The position numbers and the translations under genes are program-made. The notes beneath the pieces are model-generated. The model had not been told where the DNA came from, did not search any database, and was given only the letters and a program-made list of their open reading frames with translations. This document shows positions 27,732-37,067 of a stretch of DNA of 64,000 nt, in pieces. This stretch comes from Stutzerimonas stutzeri (lineage in GTDB: Bacteria > Pseudomonadota > Gammaproteobacteria > Pseudomonadales > Pseudomonadaceae), in contig NZ_CP036186.1 of assembly GCF_015291885.1 (NCBI RefSeq), positions 2,431,001-2,495,000 of the forward strand. Reading direction: 5' to 3'. Each line of letters opens with the position of its first letter. The first letter of the stretch is position 1.

Positions 27732-30011
27732 TCAGTCGCTGGAAACTGGCGAAACCTGCCACCAGCTCGGCAGCAGACGGCGTATCTGCGGCCGGCCGAA
27801 ACGGTCGTCGATCAGGTGCACGACGCCTTCATCGCTCTGTGTGCGGATAACCCGCCCCGCAGCCTGCACGACTTTCTGCAGCCCGGGGTAGAGGTAGGTG
27901 TAGTCGTAACCCAGGCCGCGGCCGAATAGCTGCTCAAGGCGTGCCTTGAACTGCTCGTTGACCGGATTGACCTGTGGCAGGCCGAGGGTGGCGATAAAAG
28001 CGCCAATCAAGCGGTTGCCTGGCAGGTCGATGCCTTCGGCGAATGCGCCGCCGAGCACCGCAAAACCGACGCCCTTGCTGTGTTCGGTGAATCGGTCGAG
28101 AAATGCACTGCGGGCCGCTTCCTGCATGCCGCGAGTCTGCTCCCAGAAGGGCACGTCCGGATACTGCTCGCGCAGCAGGGCGGTCACCTGTTGCAGGTAA
28201 TCAAAGCTGCTGAAGAACGCCAGGTAGTTGCCGGCGCGCTCGCGATATTGCTGGGCGATGAGCGCGACCACGGCACCCAGCGAGGCCTGGCGGTGCTGAT
28301 AGCGGGTCGAGACATGCTCGGCCAGGCATACCCGCAGCTGATCGGCCTGGAATGGCGATTCGACCTCGATCCAGGCGCTACCCGTGGGCAGGCCCAACAT
28401 ATCGGCATGGAACCGGCGCGGGTTCAGCGTGGCCGAGAACAGCACCGTCGAACGAGCCTGTTCTAACCTTGGCGCGAGGAAGGGCGCTGGAACCACATTG
28501 CGCAGGCACAGCATCGAACGCTTGGTCTTGCCGCGGCCAGTTGCGGGTAACAGGCTGATATCGAACAACGAATGCTCGCCGAACTGTTCGGCGATCCGGC
28601 AGAAATGCATGGCATCGAAATAGGCCCGTTGCAGCTCTGCATCCAGCCCGCCGGGCTGTTCGCCAAGGTAATCGGTGACGGCGCTGACGGCCTGTTGCAG
28701 CGCGCCGAGCAGCTTGAGCGGCAACTCGGGCTGCACCTGATAATTAGCCAGCTGCTCGCGATGCAGGTCGTTCCAGCAGCGCTGTACCCGACCCAGCGGG
28801 CGTTTCAAGGGCGCCGGCGCCTTGCCGCCGAGACCGGCAAAGACCCGCTGATCGAGCTCGGCGCTGTACATGCCGCGCGCGCGTTCGAGCAGGTTGTGCG
28901 CTTCGTCCACCAGCACGCTGATACGCCAGTCATTGTTGAGCGTCAGGCCGTAGAGCAGGGCGCTGATGTCGAAATAGTAGTTGTAGTCGCCGACCACGGC
29001 GTCCGCCCAGCGCGCCAGCTCCTGGCTGAGGTAATAGGGGCAGACCTGATGGGCGAGGGCGACCTCTCGTAGGGCCGCTTGGTCGAGCATGCTGTGCTGC
29101 AATGCCGCTGCTCGGGCCGCGGGCAAACGATCATAGAAACCCTTCGCCAACGGGCAGGATTCGCCGTGACAGGCCTTGTCCGGGTGCTCGCAGGCCTTGT
29201 CACGTGCGATCAACTCGAGCACACGCAATTCACCCGCGCCGTTGCGCTGTAGCGTTTGCAGTGCATCCAGCGCCAGGCGGCGACCGGAGGTCTTGGCAGC
29301 GAGAAAGAACAGCTTGTCGAGCTGCTGGCCGGGAAACGCCTTGAGCTGCGGAAACAGCGTGCCCAGGGTCTTGCCGATACCGGTCGGCGCTTGCGCCATG
29401 AGCGTGGTGCCGGTACAGGCTGCCTTGTACACCGCCTCGGCGAGTTGCCGCTGGCCGGTGCGGAAATCGGCATGAGGAAAACCCAGCGCGGTGAGCGCCT
29501 GATTGCGCGCGTCGCGATGGGCCAGTTCCTGTTCGGCCCAGTCGAGAAACGCCTGACACTGGGTTTCGAAAAAAAGGCGCAGGCTCTGTGCTCCGTGGCG
29601 TTCGACGAAGAGGGTTTCCTTGTGGCTGGCGACGTCGAAATAGACCAGTGCCAGCTCGACCTCGTCGAGCTGGCGCGTCTGACACAGCAGCCAGCCGTAG
29701 ATCTTCGCCTGCGCCCAGTGCAATTGCCGATGGTTGGCCGGCTGACGTTCCAGATCCCCGCGGAAGGTTTTGATTTCTTCCAGGCGGTTCCGCGCCGGGT
29801 CGTAGCCATCGGCGCGGCCGCGCACCATGAGTTTTCCGTATTGGCCCTCCAGAGCCACTTCACGTTCGCAGCCCTCGCCGCGCCTGGCGCTGACCTGGGC
29901 GTGGCCGGCGATGCCTTCCAGCGCGGTGGGCGAGGGTGTGAAGCGCAGGTCCAGATCGCCGACCTTGGCGGTGAATTCGCAGAGCGCGCGCACCGCGACC
30001 CGATAGCTCAC
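27732..30011 (-). CDS. XPD/DinG-type Fe-S DNA helicase with N-terminal PD-(D/E)XK nuclease domain
   Basis: A 759-residue protein joining two activities. Residues 1-165 look like a Cas4/RecB-type nuclease: Asp68 (GRADGYD), Glu79-x-Lys81 (EEIKT) and the QxxxY motif at Gln101 (QAKIYGW). The rest is an SF2 XPD-like helicase: Walker A APTGIGKT (208-215), four Fe-S cysteines (Cys274, Cys281, Cys286, Cys324), DEAH box (369-372), SATLNPRR, and the C-terminal motif VVQAAGRVIRT. Such helicases translocate 5'-3' on single strands. Its ATG overlaps the stop of the upstream FAN1-type nuclease gene (ATGA), so the two are coupled and probably act together in DNA repair. No symbol can be given safely. Confidence 0.9.
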   Translation of the reverse strand: MSYRVAVRALCEFTAKVGDLDLRFTPSPTALEGIAGHAQVSARRGEGCEREVALEGQYGKLMVRGRADGYDPARNRLEEIKTFRGDLERQPANHRQLHWAQAKIYGWLLCQTRQLDEVELALVYFDVASHKETLFVERHGAQSLRLFFETQCQAFLDWAEQELAHRDARNQALTALGFPHADFRTGQRQLAEAVYKAACTGTTLMAQAPTGIGKTLGTLFPQLKAFPGQQLDKLFFLAAKTSGRRLALDALQTLQRNGAGELRVLELIARDKACEHPDKACHGESCPLAKGFYDRLPAARAAALQHSMLDQAALREVALAHQVCPYYLSQELARWADAVVGDYNYYFDISALLYGLTLNNDWRISVLVDEAHNLLERARGMYSAELDQRVFAGLGGKAPAPLKRPLGRVQRCWNDLHREQLANYQVQPELPLKLLGALQQAVSAVTDYLGEQPGGLDAELQRAYFDAMHFCRIAEQFGEHSLFDISLLPATGRGKTKRSMLCLRNVVPAPFLAPRLEQARSTVLFSATLNPRRFHADMLGLPTGSAWIEVESPFQADQLRVCLAEHVSTRYQHRQASLGAVVALIAQQYRERAGNYLAFFSSFDYLQQVTALLREQYPDVPFWEQTRGMQEAARSAFLDRFTEHSKGVGFAVLGGAFAEGIDLPGNRLIGAFIATLGLPQVNPVNEQFKARLEQLFGRGLGYDYTYLYPGLQKVVQAAGRVIRTQSDEGVVHLIDDRFGRPQIRRLLPSWWQVSPVSSD

Positions 30012-31645
30012 GCCATGACCTCAGCCCATTGCACATGGCAGACCGCAATCGGCAGACCGTGCTGATGGGCGTAATCGATCCAGCGCTTCTGGTTGTCCTG
30101 CAGGCGATCGCCCGGGCCTTTCACCTCGATCATCCGGTAGCGGCGTTCTTCGGGCCACAGCTGGATGAGGTCCGGCAGGCCAGTACGATTGCCGCAAACA
30201 TCAGCGAGGATGCGCTGAAACATCAGCTTCAGATGCGCGGCGGGAATGCACGTCAGGGCATGGGTCAACAGCTTCTCGTCGAGCAGCCCCCAGGCAACGA
30301 ACGCGTTATGAATGCCGAGCTTTGCCTGGAAGGTGCGCCAGATGCAGTCGCGGTAGTCGTCACTGTCCAGACAGGCCAGGCATGCGGCAAACAGATCGGC
30401 GCGCCGTTGTTGAAAATCCGCACGATTCAGATCAGCCGGCGCCCAGTGAAAAGGGTGGAAGAACGCACCGGGAAGCGGTGCGAAGATCGCGTCCCAACAA
30501 AGCAGGCCGAACAACGAGCCGACTAGGGCATTCTCGACGTAGTAGACGGGCGCGTCTGGCGTCGACAGGCGCTCGCGCACCGCATGCTCGACGCTACAGC
30601 CGGTCCGGGGCAGGACCAGATCGAGCTGCTCCGGCTTGCGGCTGAGTGAGCGCATCGTAGGAAAGCCAAGGCTGCGCTGCAGGCGCGGCTTGATTCGCTG
30701 CAGTTGCTGCAGCTCGTGCTCACTCTGCGGCGCAGCCTGCGCCTGATCTAGCAGCTCCAGCGCTGCTGCAGGCTGGCCACAGCGTTCGAGCACACGAATC
30801 GCTCGCTCGCGAGCACCGGGATAGCCATTGGAGGCATGCAGACGCAGGGCTTCTGCCAGGTCACCGATGCGCTCGAACTGTTGGGCGATACGCAGCAGCA
30901 GCTTGCCGCGGCGACTCTCCAGCCAGGCGTTGGCATAAGGCACCTCGGGCACGTCGGCCAGCACATCGCTCAATGGCTCGCCGGTATCGAAACGCTCGCG
31001 GCAACGATGTAGATGCAGATAGGCATCCAGCTCGGTGCGACAGTTGAAGGCACGTGAGCTGGGCGAGAAGACGACCTGCTCGTAACGATAGATGCCAAGG
31101 TCAGCCAGAACGAACTCCGACCAGTCCTGATGGATGTTGCCGAAGAACAGCAAACGCAGGCGCTCACACAGATCGTCTATGCATAACGCGAATACAGCGT
31201 CTTCGATCTGGCTGCACCACGCCTGAAACGGCCTGGCCATCTGGTGGGCGGCGCGCAGCTTCTCCAGCAGTTCGGCCTTGCGCAGGCTGGCTGATGCAGG
31301 CGCCCCAAACACCTGCAGCAGCTCGCCTTTGGTCAGCAAAGCGAACAGCTGCTCGAGCGTCAGGGCCGAAGATGCATCGACCCACCCCTGATCGATCAAT
31401 GGCTCGACTGCGTGCCGCGAACAGCCAATCTCCGGATAGCGCAGCTTGCTTGCCCGAAACAGCATGCCCTTGCGCATGACCATGCGTACCAGCAGTGCCT
31501 GGGAAGGCTGCGGTAGCAGGGCAAAACGATCAATAAACGCCAGCTCGGTCTCATCCAGCAGATCACTGTGGTGACGGCTCACCCAGGCCAGAACCTGTTG
31601 GAAGTTTTCGAGGTAGTAGAAGGGATTTTCCAGAGCCTGACGCAT
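30008..31645 (-). CDS. FAN1-type structure-specific nuclease (VRR-NUC domain)
   Basis: A 545-residue bacterial homologue of human FAN1, the Fanconi-associated nuclease that cuts 5' flaps and unhooks interstrand crosslinks. A long helical N-terminal and TPR-like part (about 1-390) precedes the C-terminal VRR-NUC fold with the PD-x(n)-E-x-K catalytic set in TGLPDLIQLW and MIEVKGPGDRLQDNQ. The ATG at 31645 (MRQALENPFYYLENF) fits the family N-terminus better than the frame to 31681. P. aeruginosa has a structurally characterised FAN1 homologue of this size. It is the first gene of a two-gene operon with the helicase-nuclease. Confidence 0.93.
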   Translation of the reverse strand: MRQALENPFYYLENFQQVLAWVSRHHSDLLDETELAFIDRFALLPQPSQALLVRMVMRKGMLFRASKLRYPEIGCSRHAVEPLIDQGWVDASSALTLEQLFALLTKGELLQVFGAPASASLRKAELLEKLRAAHQMARPFQAWCSQIEDAVFALCIDDLCERLRLLFFGNIHQDWSEFVLADLGIYRYEQVVFSPSSRAFNCRTELDAYLHLHRCRERFDTGEPLSDVLADVPEVPYANAWLESRRGKLLLRIAQQFERIGDLAEALRLHASNGYPGARERAIRVLERCGQPAAALELLDQAQAAPQSEHELQQLQRIKPRLQRSLGFPTMRSLSRKPEQLDLVLPRTGCSVEHAVRERLSTPDAPVYYVENALVGSLFGLLCWDAIFAPLPGAFFHPFHWAPADLNRADFQQRRADLFAACLACLDSDDYRDCIWRTFQAKLGIHNAFVAWGLLDEKLLTHALTCIPAAHLKLMFQRILADVCGNRTGLPDLIQLWPEERRYRMIEVKGPGDRLQDNQKRWIDYAHQHGLPIAVCHVQWAEVMA

Positions 31646-31752
31646 TGCACATCCGCTGCAGCTGGGGCGCGCGCGGCCCACTCAAAGACTGGCTATTTAT
31701 ACAGCTTGAGCGGCATTTGGCAATTGTCCGGTGATAAGCGGAAGCCTCACGG

Positions 31753-31784
31753 ACAACAGCAGGCGGCTGAGCGCCGCCTGTTGT
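31753..31784 (-). terminator. Stem-loop after hemN
   Basis: An AGGCGGC/GCCGCCT stem extended by ACAAC/GTTGT around a small bulge begins 13 nt after the hemN stop. No T-run follows, so it is a candidate rather than a certain terminator. Confidence 0.5.
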
Positions 31785-31796
31785 GAAGTCGCGAGC

Positions 31797-33185
31797 TCAG
31801 ACCGTGCGCGAAAAACGACCGCGCTGATCGCCGCCGAGGTAGGCGTCGAACGCCATGGCGACATTGCGCATCATCAGCTGCCCCTGCGGCAGCAGGACCA
31901 GTGCGTCGTCGTGCAGCTCGACCAGGCCATCGGCAACCGGTTCGGCAAGCTTTGCCAGCGAATCGGCGAAATATTCCCGGAAATCGATGCCATGTTTCTG
32001 TTCGATCTGGCGGTAGTCGACGCGGCTATGGCACATCAGCGAAACGATCACGTCACGGCGCAGGCAGTCGTCGTCGCTCAGTTTGTAGCCGCGGTGCACA
32101 GGTAGCATGCCGTCGTTGAGCCGCGCGTAGTATTGCGAAAGCTCCTTGACGTTTTGGCTGTAGCTGTCGGCGACCTTGCCTATGGAGGAAATGCCCAGGC
32201 CAATCAGGTCGCAATCGGCATGGGTCGAATAACCCTGGAAGTTGCGTTGCAGCGTGCCGTTGGCACGCGCCAGGGCCAGCTCATCTTCCGGCAGGGAGAA
32301 GTGATCCATACCGATATAGATGTAGCCGGCGGCGGTAAGGCGCTGGATGGTCAACTCCAGCAGCTCGAGCTTGCGCTCCGGCGGCGGCATGTCCTCTGGG
32401 CGAATCAGCTTCTGCGCTCGCACCAGCTCAGGCAGGTGGGCGTAGCTGTAAGCCGCGATGCGATCGGGGCGGATGTCGATGATCTTGTCCAGCGTGGTGT
32501 CGAAGCTGGCCACCGTCTGCAGCGGCAAGCCGTAAATCAAGTCGACGCTGATGGACTTGAATTGCGCATCACGCGCGGCCTGTACCAGCTCGCGGGTCTG
32601 CTCTTCGGTCTGGATGCGATTGACGGCGATCTGCACCTGCTCGTCGAAATCCTGCACGCCGAAACTCAGCCGGTTGAAGCCCAGTTTGCGCAGACCGTGA
32701 ATCTGCTCAGGCGTGACGGTGCGCGGGTCGACTTCCAGCGAGAACTCGTGGTTGTCGCTGTCATCCATGTTGAACGCCTGATGCAGGCTCGCCATCAGGT
32801 CGGCCAGCTGCTCGCTGGTGAAGTAGGTAGGTGTGCCACCGCCGAGGTGCAGCTGAGTGAGCTTGCGCGAACGATCGAAGAGTTCGCCCTGCATGGCGAT
32901 TTCGCGCTTGAGATACTCAAGGTACTCGACCGCGCGATCGGTCTTGTGGGTGATGATCTTGTTGCAAGCGCAGTAGTAGCAAAGGCTCTTGCAGAACGGG
33001 ATATGGATGTACACCGACAGCGGCTTGGGCGTTTGCGCCTGATTGCTGCGTGCGGCGGCGGCACGGTAATCATCCTGGGCGAAGGCCTGGTGGAACTGCG
33101 GGGCAGTGGGGTAGGAGGTGTAGCGCGGACCGGGACGGTCGTATTTCTCGACCAGGGCGCGGTCGAAGCTCGGCAGTTGGTCCAT
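31797..33185 (-). CDS. hemN: Oxygen-independent coproporphyrinogen III oxidase
   Basis: A radical-SAM enzyme of 462 residues that oxidatively decarboxylates coproporphyrinogen III to protoporphyrinogen IX for haem synthesis without oxygen. The Fe-S motif Cys65-x3-Cys69-x2-Cys72-x-Cys74 (CKSLCYYCAC), the GGGTPTY motif and the C-terminal HemN domain are present. The ATG at 33185 (MDQLPSF) has AGGTG 9 nt upstream; a GTG at 33197 is an alternative. A -10 box and an ANR-like half-site lie upstream, as expected for an anaerobically induced gene in denitrifying pseudomonads. Confidence 0.96.
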   Translation of the reverse strand: MDQLPSFDRALVEKYDRPGPRYTSYPTAPQFHQAFAQDDYRAAAARSNQAQTPKPLSVYIHIPFCKSLCYYCACNKIITHKTDRAVEYLEYLKREIAMQGELFDRSRKLTQLHLGGGTPTYFTSEQLADLMASLHQAFNMDDSDNHEFSLEVDPRTVTPEQIHGLRKLGFNRLSFGVQDFDEQVQIAVNRIQTEEQTRELVQAARDAQFKSISVDLIYGLPLQTVASFDTTLDKIIDIRPDRIAAYSYAHLPELVRAQKLIRPEDMPPPERKLELLELTIQRLTAAGYIYIGMDHFSLPEDELALARANGTLQRNFQGYSTHADCDLIGLGISSIGKVADSYSQNVKELSQYYARLNDGMLPVHRGYKLSDDDCLRRDVIVSLMCHSRVDYRQIEQKHGIDFREYFADSLAKLAEPVADGLVELHDDALVLLPQGQLMMRNVAMAFDAYLGGDQRGRFSRTV

Positions 33186-33275
33186 GTTCGTTGTCACCTA
33201 AGGTTGAATTCGGAGTCATGCGCGGAATGCGGTGTCACCTCTTGGATGTCCGCCTCCGGCAGGTCATGGGCGCGG

Positions 33276-33318
33276 ATTATGGACGATTCGCTTCTTCGCG
33301 CCGACTGTCTCAGATCAA
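33276..33318 (-). promoter_or_regulatory. Candidate ANR-responsive promoter of hemN
   Basis: A CATAAT -10 box (33281-33276, minus strand) lies about 30 bp from the centre of TTGATCTGAGACAG (33318-33305). The first half-site TTGAT is perfect for FNR/ANR; the second matches poorly. Spacing fits a class II site, and hemN is ANR-controlled in other pseudomonads, but the box alone is weak. Confidence 0.4.
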
Positions 33319-33406
33319 GAATAGCGCCCCGGCGGCACTCCAAACCGCACCGTTTGGCGATTCGAAGTGCGCACGGGGCGCGGCCGTGGAGGCAACGCCG
33401 TGGTGG

Positions 33407-35029
33407 TCAGAGCTTGAACTGGCCGACCAGGCGATTCAGCTCAGTCGCCAGACGCACCAATTCGTCGCTGATCTCCGAGGTCTGCGTTGCGTCGGCGGAC
33501 GTGGTATCGGCAATACGGCTAATGGTCGAGATATTGCGATTGATCTCTTCGGCAACCGAGCTTTGCTGCTCGGCGGCCGTTGCGATCTGGGTGTTCATCT
33601 CGTTGATGGTGCCGACCTCGCCGGCGATCAAGCCGAGGCTTTGTGCAGCTTTCTCGACGCATTCCGATCCCGAGCGGGCACGCAATTGTGCCTCCTTCAT
33701 CGCCTGCACCGCATTGCGTACGCCGCTTTGCAGTTGCTCGATCATCGCCTGGATTTCTTCGGTGGATTTCTGTGTGCGCGAGGCTAGCGTGCGCACCTCA
33801 TCGGCAACCACCGCAAATCCGCGACCCTGTTCGCCAGCCCGTGCGGCTTCGATCGCTGCGTTCAGGGCGAGCAGGTTGGTCTGCTCGGCGATGCCATTGA
33901 TCACGCCGAGCACCATGTCGATGCTGGCGCTGTCGCTTTCGACGCGCTGGATGACCTGAGCCGCCTTCTCGATTTCGGCGATCAGCACTTCGATACCGTC
34001 GAGTGCCTCGGTGGCAACCTTCACGCCGGCCTTGGATTCACTGTCCGCGCCTGCAGACGCAGTAGCAGTCTGGCTGGCGTTACGTGCGACTTCCTGCACG
34101 GTTGCACTCATCTCGTTCATCGCCGAGGCGACCATGTCGGTTTCGCTGCGCTGCTCGTTGACGGCAGACAGCGTCTTCTCCGCCACATGGGAAACCCTTT
34201 CCGATACGTCGCTCAGTTGACGAGTGACTCCTGTGACTGCTTCCAGGCTATGGCGGAACTTGCCAATCATGTGATTGAAGGCATCGCCCATTGCACCGAT
34301 CTCATCCTTCGCCCCTACGGCAACGCTACGGCTGAGGTCTTCATCTTTAGCCATGGAGTCCATGGTGTGGCGCATGGCATTGATACGGCGGATGATCACA
34401 TGGCGCACGGTCATGCACATGACGACCACGCCGATGACCAGCAGCAGCAACTGAATCCCCGCACTGATAATGATGTTGCGGTCGACTTCCTCATCAAGAG
34501 CCTTTAGGTCATAGCTGATGCGCACGGCTCCCATGACTGCATTCTCGGCGCTTTGGTGACAGGTCAGGCAGTTGGTGCCGCGGTAGTCCGCATGAGCAAG
34601 AATTGGATTGATGACTGTGAGCACACGGCTGCCATCGCGCTTTTCTACCTCAATGATCTCTTCCCCGCTCAGTGCACGGCGGTCCAGAGCATCGGCGGGG
34701 GCCTGGTGGTCATAGCCGGGGCCGAATACCTTTGTGATTTCGTCGCTGCGGATGATGCGCGCATCAATGACGCCTGGTCGTGCAAGGATTTTGTTCCGCA
34801 GCACCTCTCGCTGGGCCATGGTGCCAGTGAGCATCATGGTGTTGATGCTATCGAAATAGGAGTCGGCGGCATCCTTGGTCTGCTGCTCGACAACCTGCAG
34901 CACAAGTCGCTTCTCCGTGCTGGCCGCGAAAAACAGCGAGGCGGACATGATCGCAACCAGCACCAGTACGAGCGCCAGATTGATCTTTGTCTGTACGGAC
35001 ATTTGTCGAGAGGCAGAACTGTTGTTCAT
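33407..35029 (-). CDS. Methyl-accepting chemotaxis protein with periplasmic c-type haem motif
   Basis: A 540-residue chemoreceptor: TM1 (14-36), a periplasmic sensor domain (37-185), TM2 (186-207), HAMP (208-262) and a long cytoplasmic signalling domain with the conserved hairpin [19 protein letters not shown]. The sensor domain contains Cys154-Leu-Thr-Cys157-His158, a CxxCH c-type haem attachment site, in [13 protein letters not shown]. Haem-c receptors can read redox state, oxygen or nitric oxide. The start at 35029 has AAGGAAA upstream. It lies upstream of hemN on the same strand, separated by 221 bp. Confidence 0.93.
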   Translation of the reverse strand: MNNSSASRQMSVQTKINLALVLVLVAIMSASLFFAASTEKRLVLQVVEQQTKDAADSYFDSINTMMLTGTMAQREVLRNKILARPGVIDARIIRSDEITKVFGPGYDHQAPADALDRRALSGEEIIEVEKRDGSRVLTVINPILAHADYRGTNCLTCHQSAENAVMGAVRISYDLKALDEEVDRNIIISAGIQLLLLVIGVVVMCMTVRHVIIRRINAMRHTMDSMAKDEDLSRSVAVGAKDEIGAMGDAFNHMIGKFRHSLEAVTGVTRQLSDVSERVSHVAEKTLSAVNEQRSETDMVASAMNEMSATVQEVARNASQTATASAGADSESKAGVKVATEALDGIEVLIAEIEKAAQVIQRVESDSASIDMVLGVINGIAEQTNLLALNAAIEAARAGEQGRGFAVVADEVRTLASRTQKSTEEIQAMIEQLQSGVRNAVQAMKEAQLRARSGSECVEKAAQSLGLIAGEVGTINEMNTQIATAAEQQSSVAEEINRNISTISRIADTTSADATQTSEISDELVRLATELNRLVGQFKL

Positions 35030-35618
35030 GGGTTTCCTTAGTACTACTGCCACACGGAGGTAGCGGTCATTACGCACTCGTTTTTACGGGTTCTCTTCGA
35101 CGCAGCGGCAAGCCGGACAATCTGAAAGTCATATCGGCGGGCCAAACGAATTCTTGAAGTCATCGCGAATGATAGCCATGCGCCATTATTTGGGCGGGCC
35201 ATGGTATGGCTTTCCAGCAGAGGAAGATCGCCATTGGCGACCAATAACAGCGCTATCACCGGTTTTACTGATTTAGGTCAGTAACGCTTACACCTTTCGG
35301 GTGCGAAGACTGCTATCAAAGCGTAATAGCCAATTGGCAGAGTTATGTATCTATAGTTGTGCGTCATTTTCGAAGCATGAATCCACGGTAGTGCCGGCAT
35401 AGCTTTACAGAATGACGAAGCCCGATTAGCGTTGCGGCGCCGTCTGAGCGAAGTTGTGCGGCAGGCATATTTTCTGCATTCGTCCGTTGCGCTTGCTGCG
35501 AACCCCTGTGGAAAAAGATGGTCGTAGGCTCTACGCCGGCAAGACCGGGCAACACTGCAAGGCAGCTGCTGTTCTCGATGGCAGTGCATCGACTGGAACC
35601 TTTATTTCAAGGACTCAC
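35030..35618. other. Gene-free spacer between the chemoreceptor and galU
   Basis: About 590 bp with no convincing coding frame: the available short frames have no ribosome sites or recognisable products. It must hold the divergent promoters of the chemoreceptor and galU. The only clear structure I see is the palindrome at 35265-35284. Confidence 0.6.
35265..35284. promoter_or_regulatory. Inverted repeat TTACTGA-N6-TCAGTAA
   Basis: A perfect 7-bp inverted repeat with a 6-bp spacer, about 236 bp upstream of the chemoreceptor start codon and 335 bp upstream of galU. It looks like an operator half-site pair; the regulator is unknown. Confidence 0.35.
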
Positions 35619-36458
35619 ATGATCAAGAAATGCCTTTTTCCCGCTGCCGGATATGGCACACGTTTTCTTCCTGCAACCAAAGCCATGCCCAAGGAAATGC
35701 TGCCGGTGGTGAACAAGCCCCTGATTCAGTACGGGGTTGAAGAGGCACTGGCGGCTGGACTCAACCAGATCGCGATCGTTACCGGACGTGGCAAGCGTTC
35801 GCTGGAAGACCATTTCGACATCAGCTACGAGCTGGAACATCAGATCCGCAACACCGACAAGGAAAAGTACTTGGTCGGTATTCGCCGCCTGATCGACGAA
35901 TGCAGCTTCTCCTACACCCGCCAGGTGGAGATGAAAGGCCTTGGCCACGCTATTCTCAGCGGTCGCCCGCTGATCGGTGACGAGCCTTTCGCCGTGGTGC
36001 TCGCGGATGACCTGTGCATCAACCTGGACGGCGACCCCGTACTGGCCCAGATGGTCAAGCTCTACAACCAGTTCCGTTGCTCGATCGTGGCGATCCAGGA
36101 AGTCCCGCCGGAAGAGACCAGCAAGTACGGCGTAATCGCCGGCGAGATGATCCGCGACGACATCTTCCGCGTGAGTCACATGGTCGAGAAACCCAAGCCG
36201 GAAGACGCGCCTTCTAACCTGGCGATCATTGGCCGTTACATTCTCACCCCGGACATCTTCGATCTGATCGAACAGACCGAGCCGGGCAAGGGCGGCGAAA
36301 TCCAGATCACCGACGCGCTGATGCGTCAGGCTCAAGATGGTTGCGTGCTGGCGTACAAGTTCAAGGGCCAGCGCTTCGACTGTGGTAGCGCCGAAGGCTA
36401 CATCGCAGCGACCAACTTCTGCTACGAGCACTTCTACCTCACCGGAAAGGCGTTCTGA
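35619..36458 (+). CDS. galU: UTP-glucose-1-phosphate uridylyltransferase
   Basis: A 279-residue nucleotidyltransferase that makes UDP-glucose for lipopolysaccharide, exopolysaccharide and osmolyte synthesis. The signature AAGYGTRFLPATKAMPKEML, the catalytic ADD region VVLADDLC and VEKPKPEDAPSNLAI are complete. The start at 35619 has AAGGA 5 nt upstream. A strong terminator follows. Confidence 0.97.
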   Translation: MIKKCLFPAAGYGTRFLPATKAMPKEMLPVVNKPLIQYGVEEALAAGLNQIAIVTGRGKRSLEDHFDISYELEHQIRNTDKEKYLVGIRRLIDECSFSYTRQVEMKGLGHAILSGRPLIGDEPFAVVLADDLCINLDGDPVLAQMVKLYNQFRCSIVAIQEVPPEETSKYGVIAGEMIRDDIFRVSHMVEKPKPEDAPSNLAIIGRYILTPDIFDLIEQTEPGKGGEIQITDALMRQAQDGCVLAYKFKGQRFDCGSAEGYIAATNFCYEHFYLTGKAF

Positions 36459-36543
36459 CACTTGGAATCTGATGGGTCTTCCGCAGGGCGAGCTTCACAC
36501 CGCTTCGCTACCTGATGCGGGAAACTGCGGACCAGGATCCTTA

Positions 36544-36574
36544 CAAAAGCCACCTTCGGGTGGCTTTTGCGTTT
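36544..36574. terminator. Bidirectional rho-independent terminator of galU and the VOC gene
   Basis: CAAAAGCCACC, a TTCG loop and GGTGGCTTTTG form a perfect 11-bp stem with A- and T-rich flanks on both sides. It lies between the two convergent stop codons and can serve both. Confidence 0.92.
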
Positions 36575-36996
36575 CAGGGGGAGGGTATGTCCTCGGCGCC
36601 AGGCCCGAGTGGTTGTCCGTAACTGAACTCGACATAGTTGCCCGCCGGGTCACGCAAACCACAGTAGTAGCCTACTGGGTAAGGCTCGTCGCGCGGCTCC
36701 CATATCAGACAGCCGGCCCTGCGCGCCATGTTGGCAATCGCATCCACTTCCTCCCGGCTAGCCAGCGCAAAGCCGAAATGGCTGTAGTCATCCGCCGCCA
36801 GCGATCGATCCTTGCCGCCGGGCATGATTACGAATATGAACTCACGCTCTTTCCCAGGCTCCGCCATCCAGACGATGCGCGAACCCTTTCCTGCACGCTC
36901 GTGAAACACATGCATGCCACAGAATCGTGCATAGAATTCGATACAAGCTTCCAAATCCGGCACGTGCAGAGCCAAATGGGTGAGGGTAGGGCGCAT
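36574..36996 (-). CDS. VOC-family (glyoxalase/dioxygenase fold) protein
   Basis: A 140-residue vicinal-oxygen-chelate protein with two beta-alpha-beta-beta-beta modules. Likely metal ligands are the His in THLALHV, His in SHFGFAL and the C-terminal Glu in GNYVEFSYG. It resembles lactoylglutathione-lyase-like VOC proteins; the neighbour is glutathione reductase, but the substrate cannot be called. The start at 36996 has AAGGAG 6 nt upstream. Confidence 0.85.
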   Translation of the reverse strand: MRPTLTHLALHVPDLEACIEFYARFCGMHVFHERAGKGSRIVWMAEPGKEREFIFVIMPGGKDRSLAADDYSHFGFALASREEVDAIANMARRAGCLIWEPRDEPYPVGYYCGLRDPAGNYVEFSYGQPLGPGAEDIPSP

Positions 36997-37067
36997 GTGG
37001 CACTCCTTCGGTGAATCAGGCCGAAAGCCTGGGTTATGCTGTCCGCTACACAAGGAGACAACATTAC

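Noticed and set aside
32133..33959. 608-codon frame antisense to hemN and the chemoreceptor
   Set aside because: It spans two well-supported genes on the other strand and the gap between them; composition is that of a shadow frame.
35278..35589. Short minus-strand frames upstream of galU
   Set aside because: No ribosome sites, Arg/Cys-rich random-looking products and overlap with the expected galU promoter.
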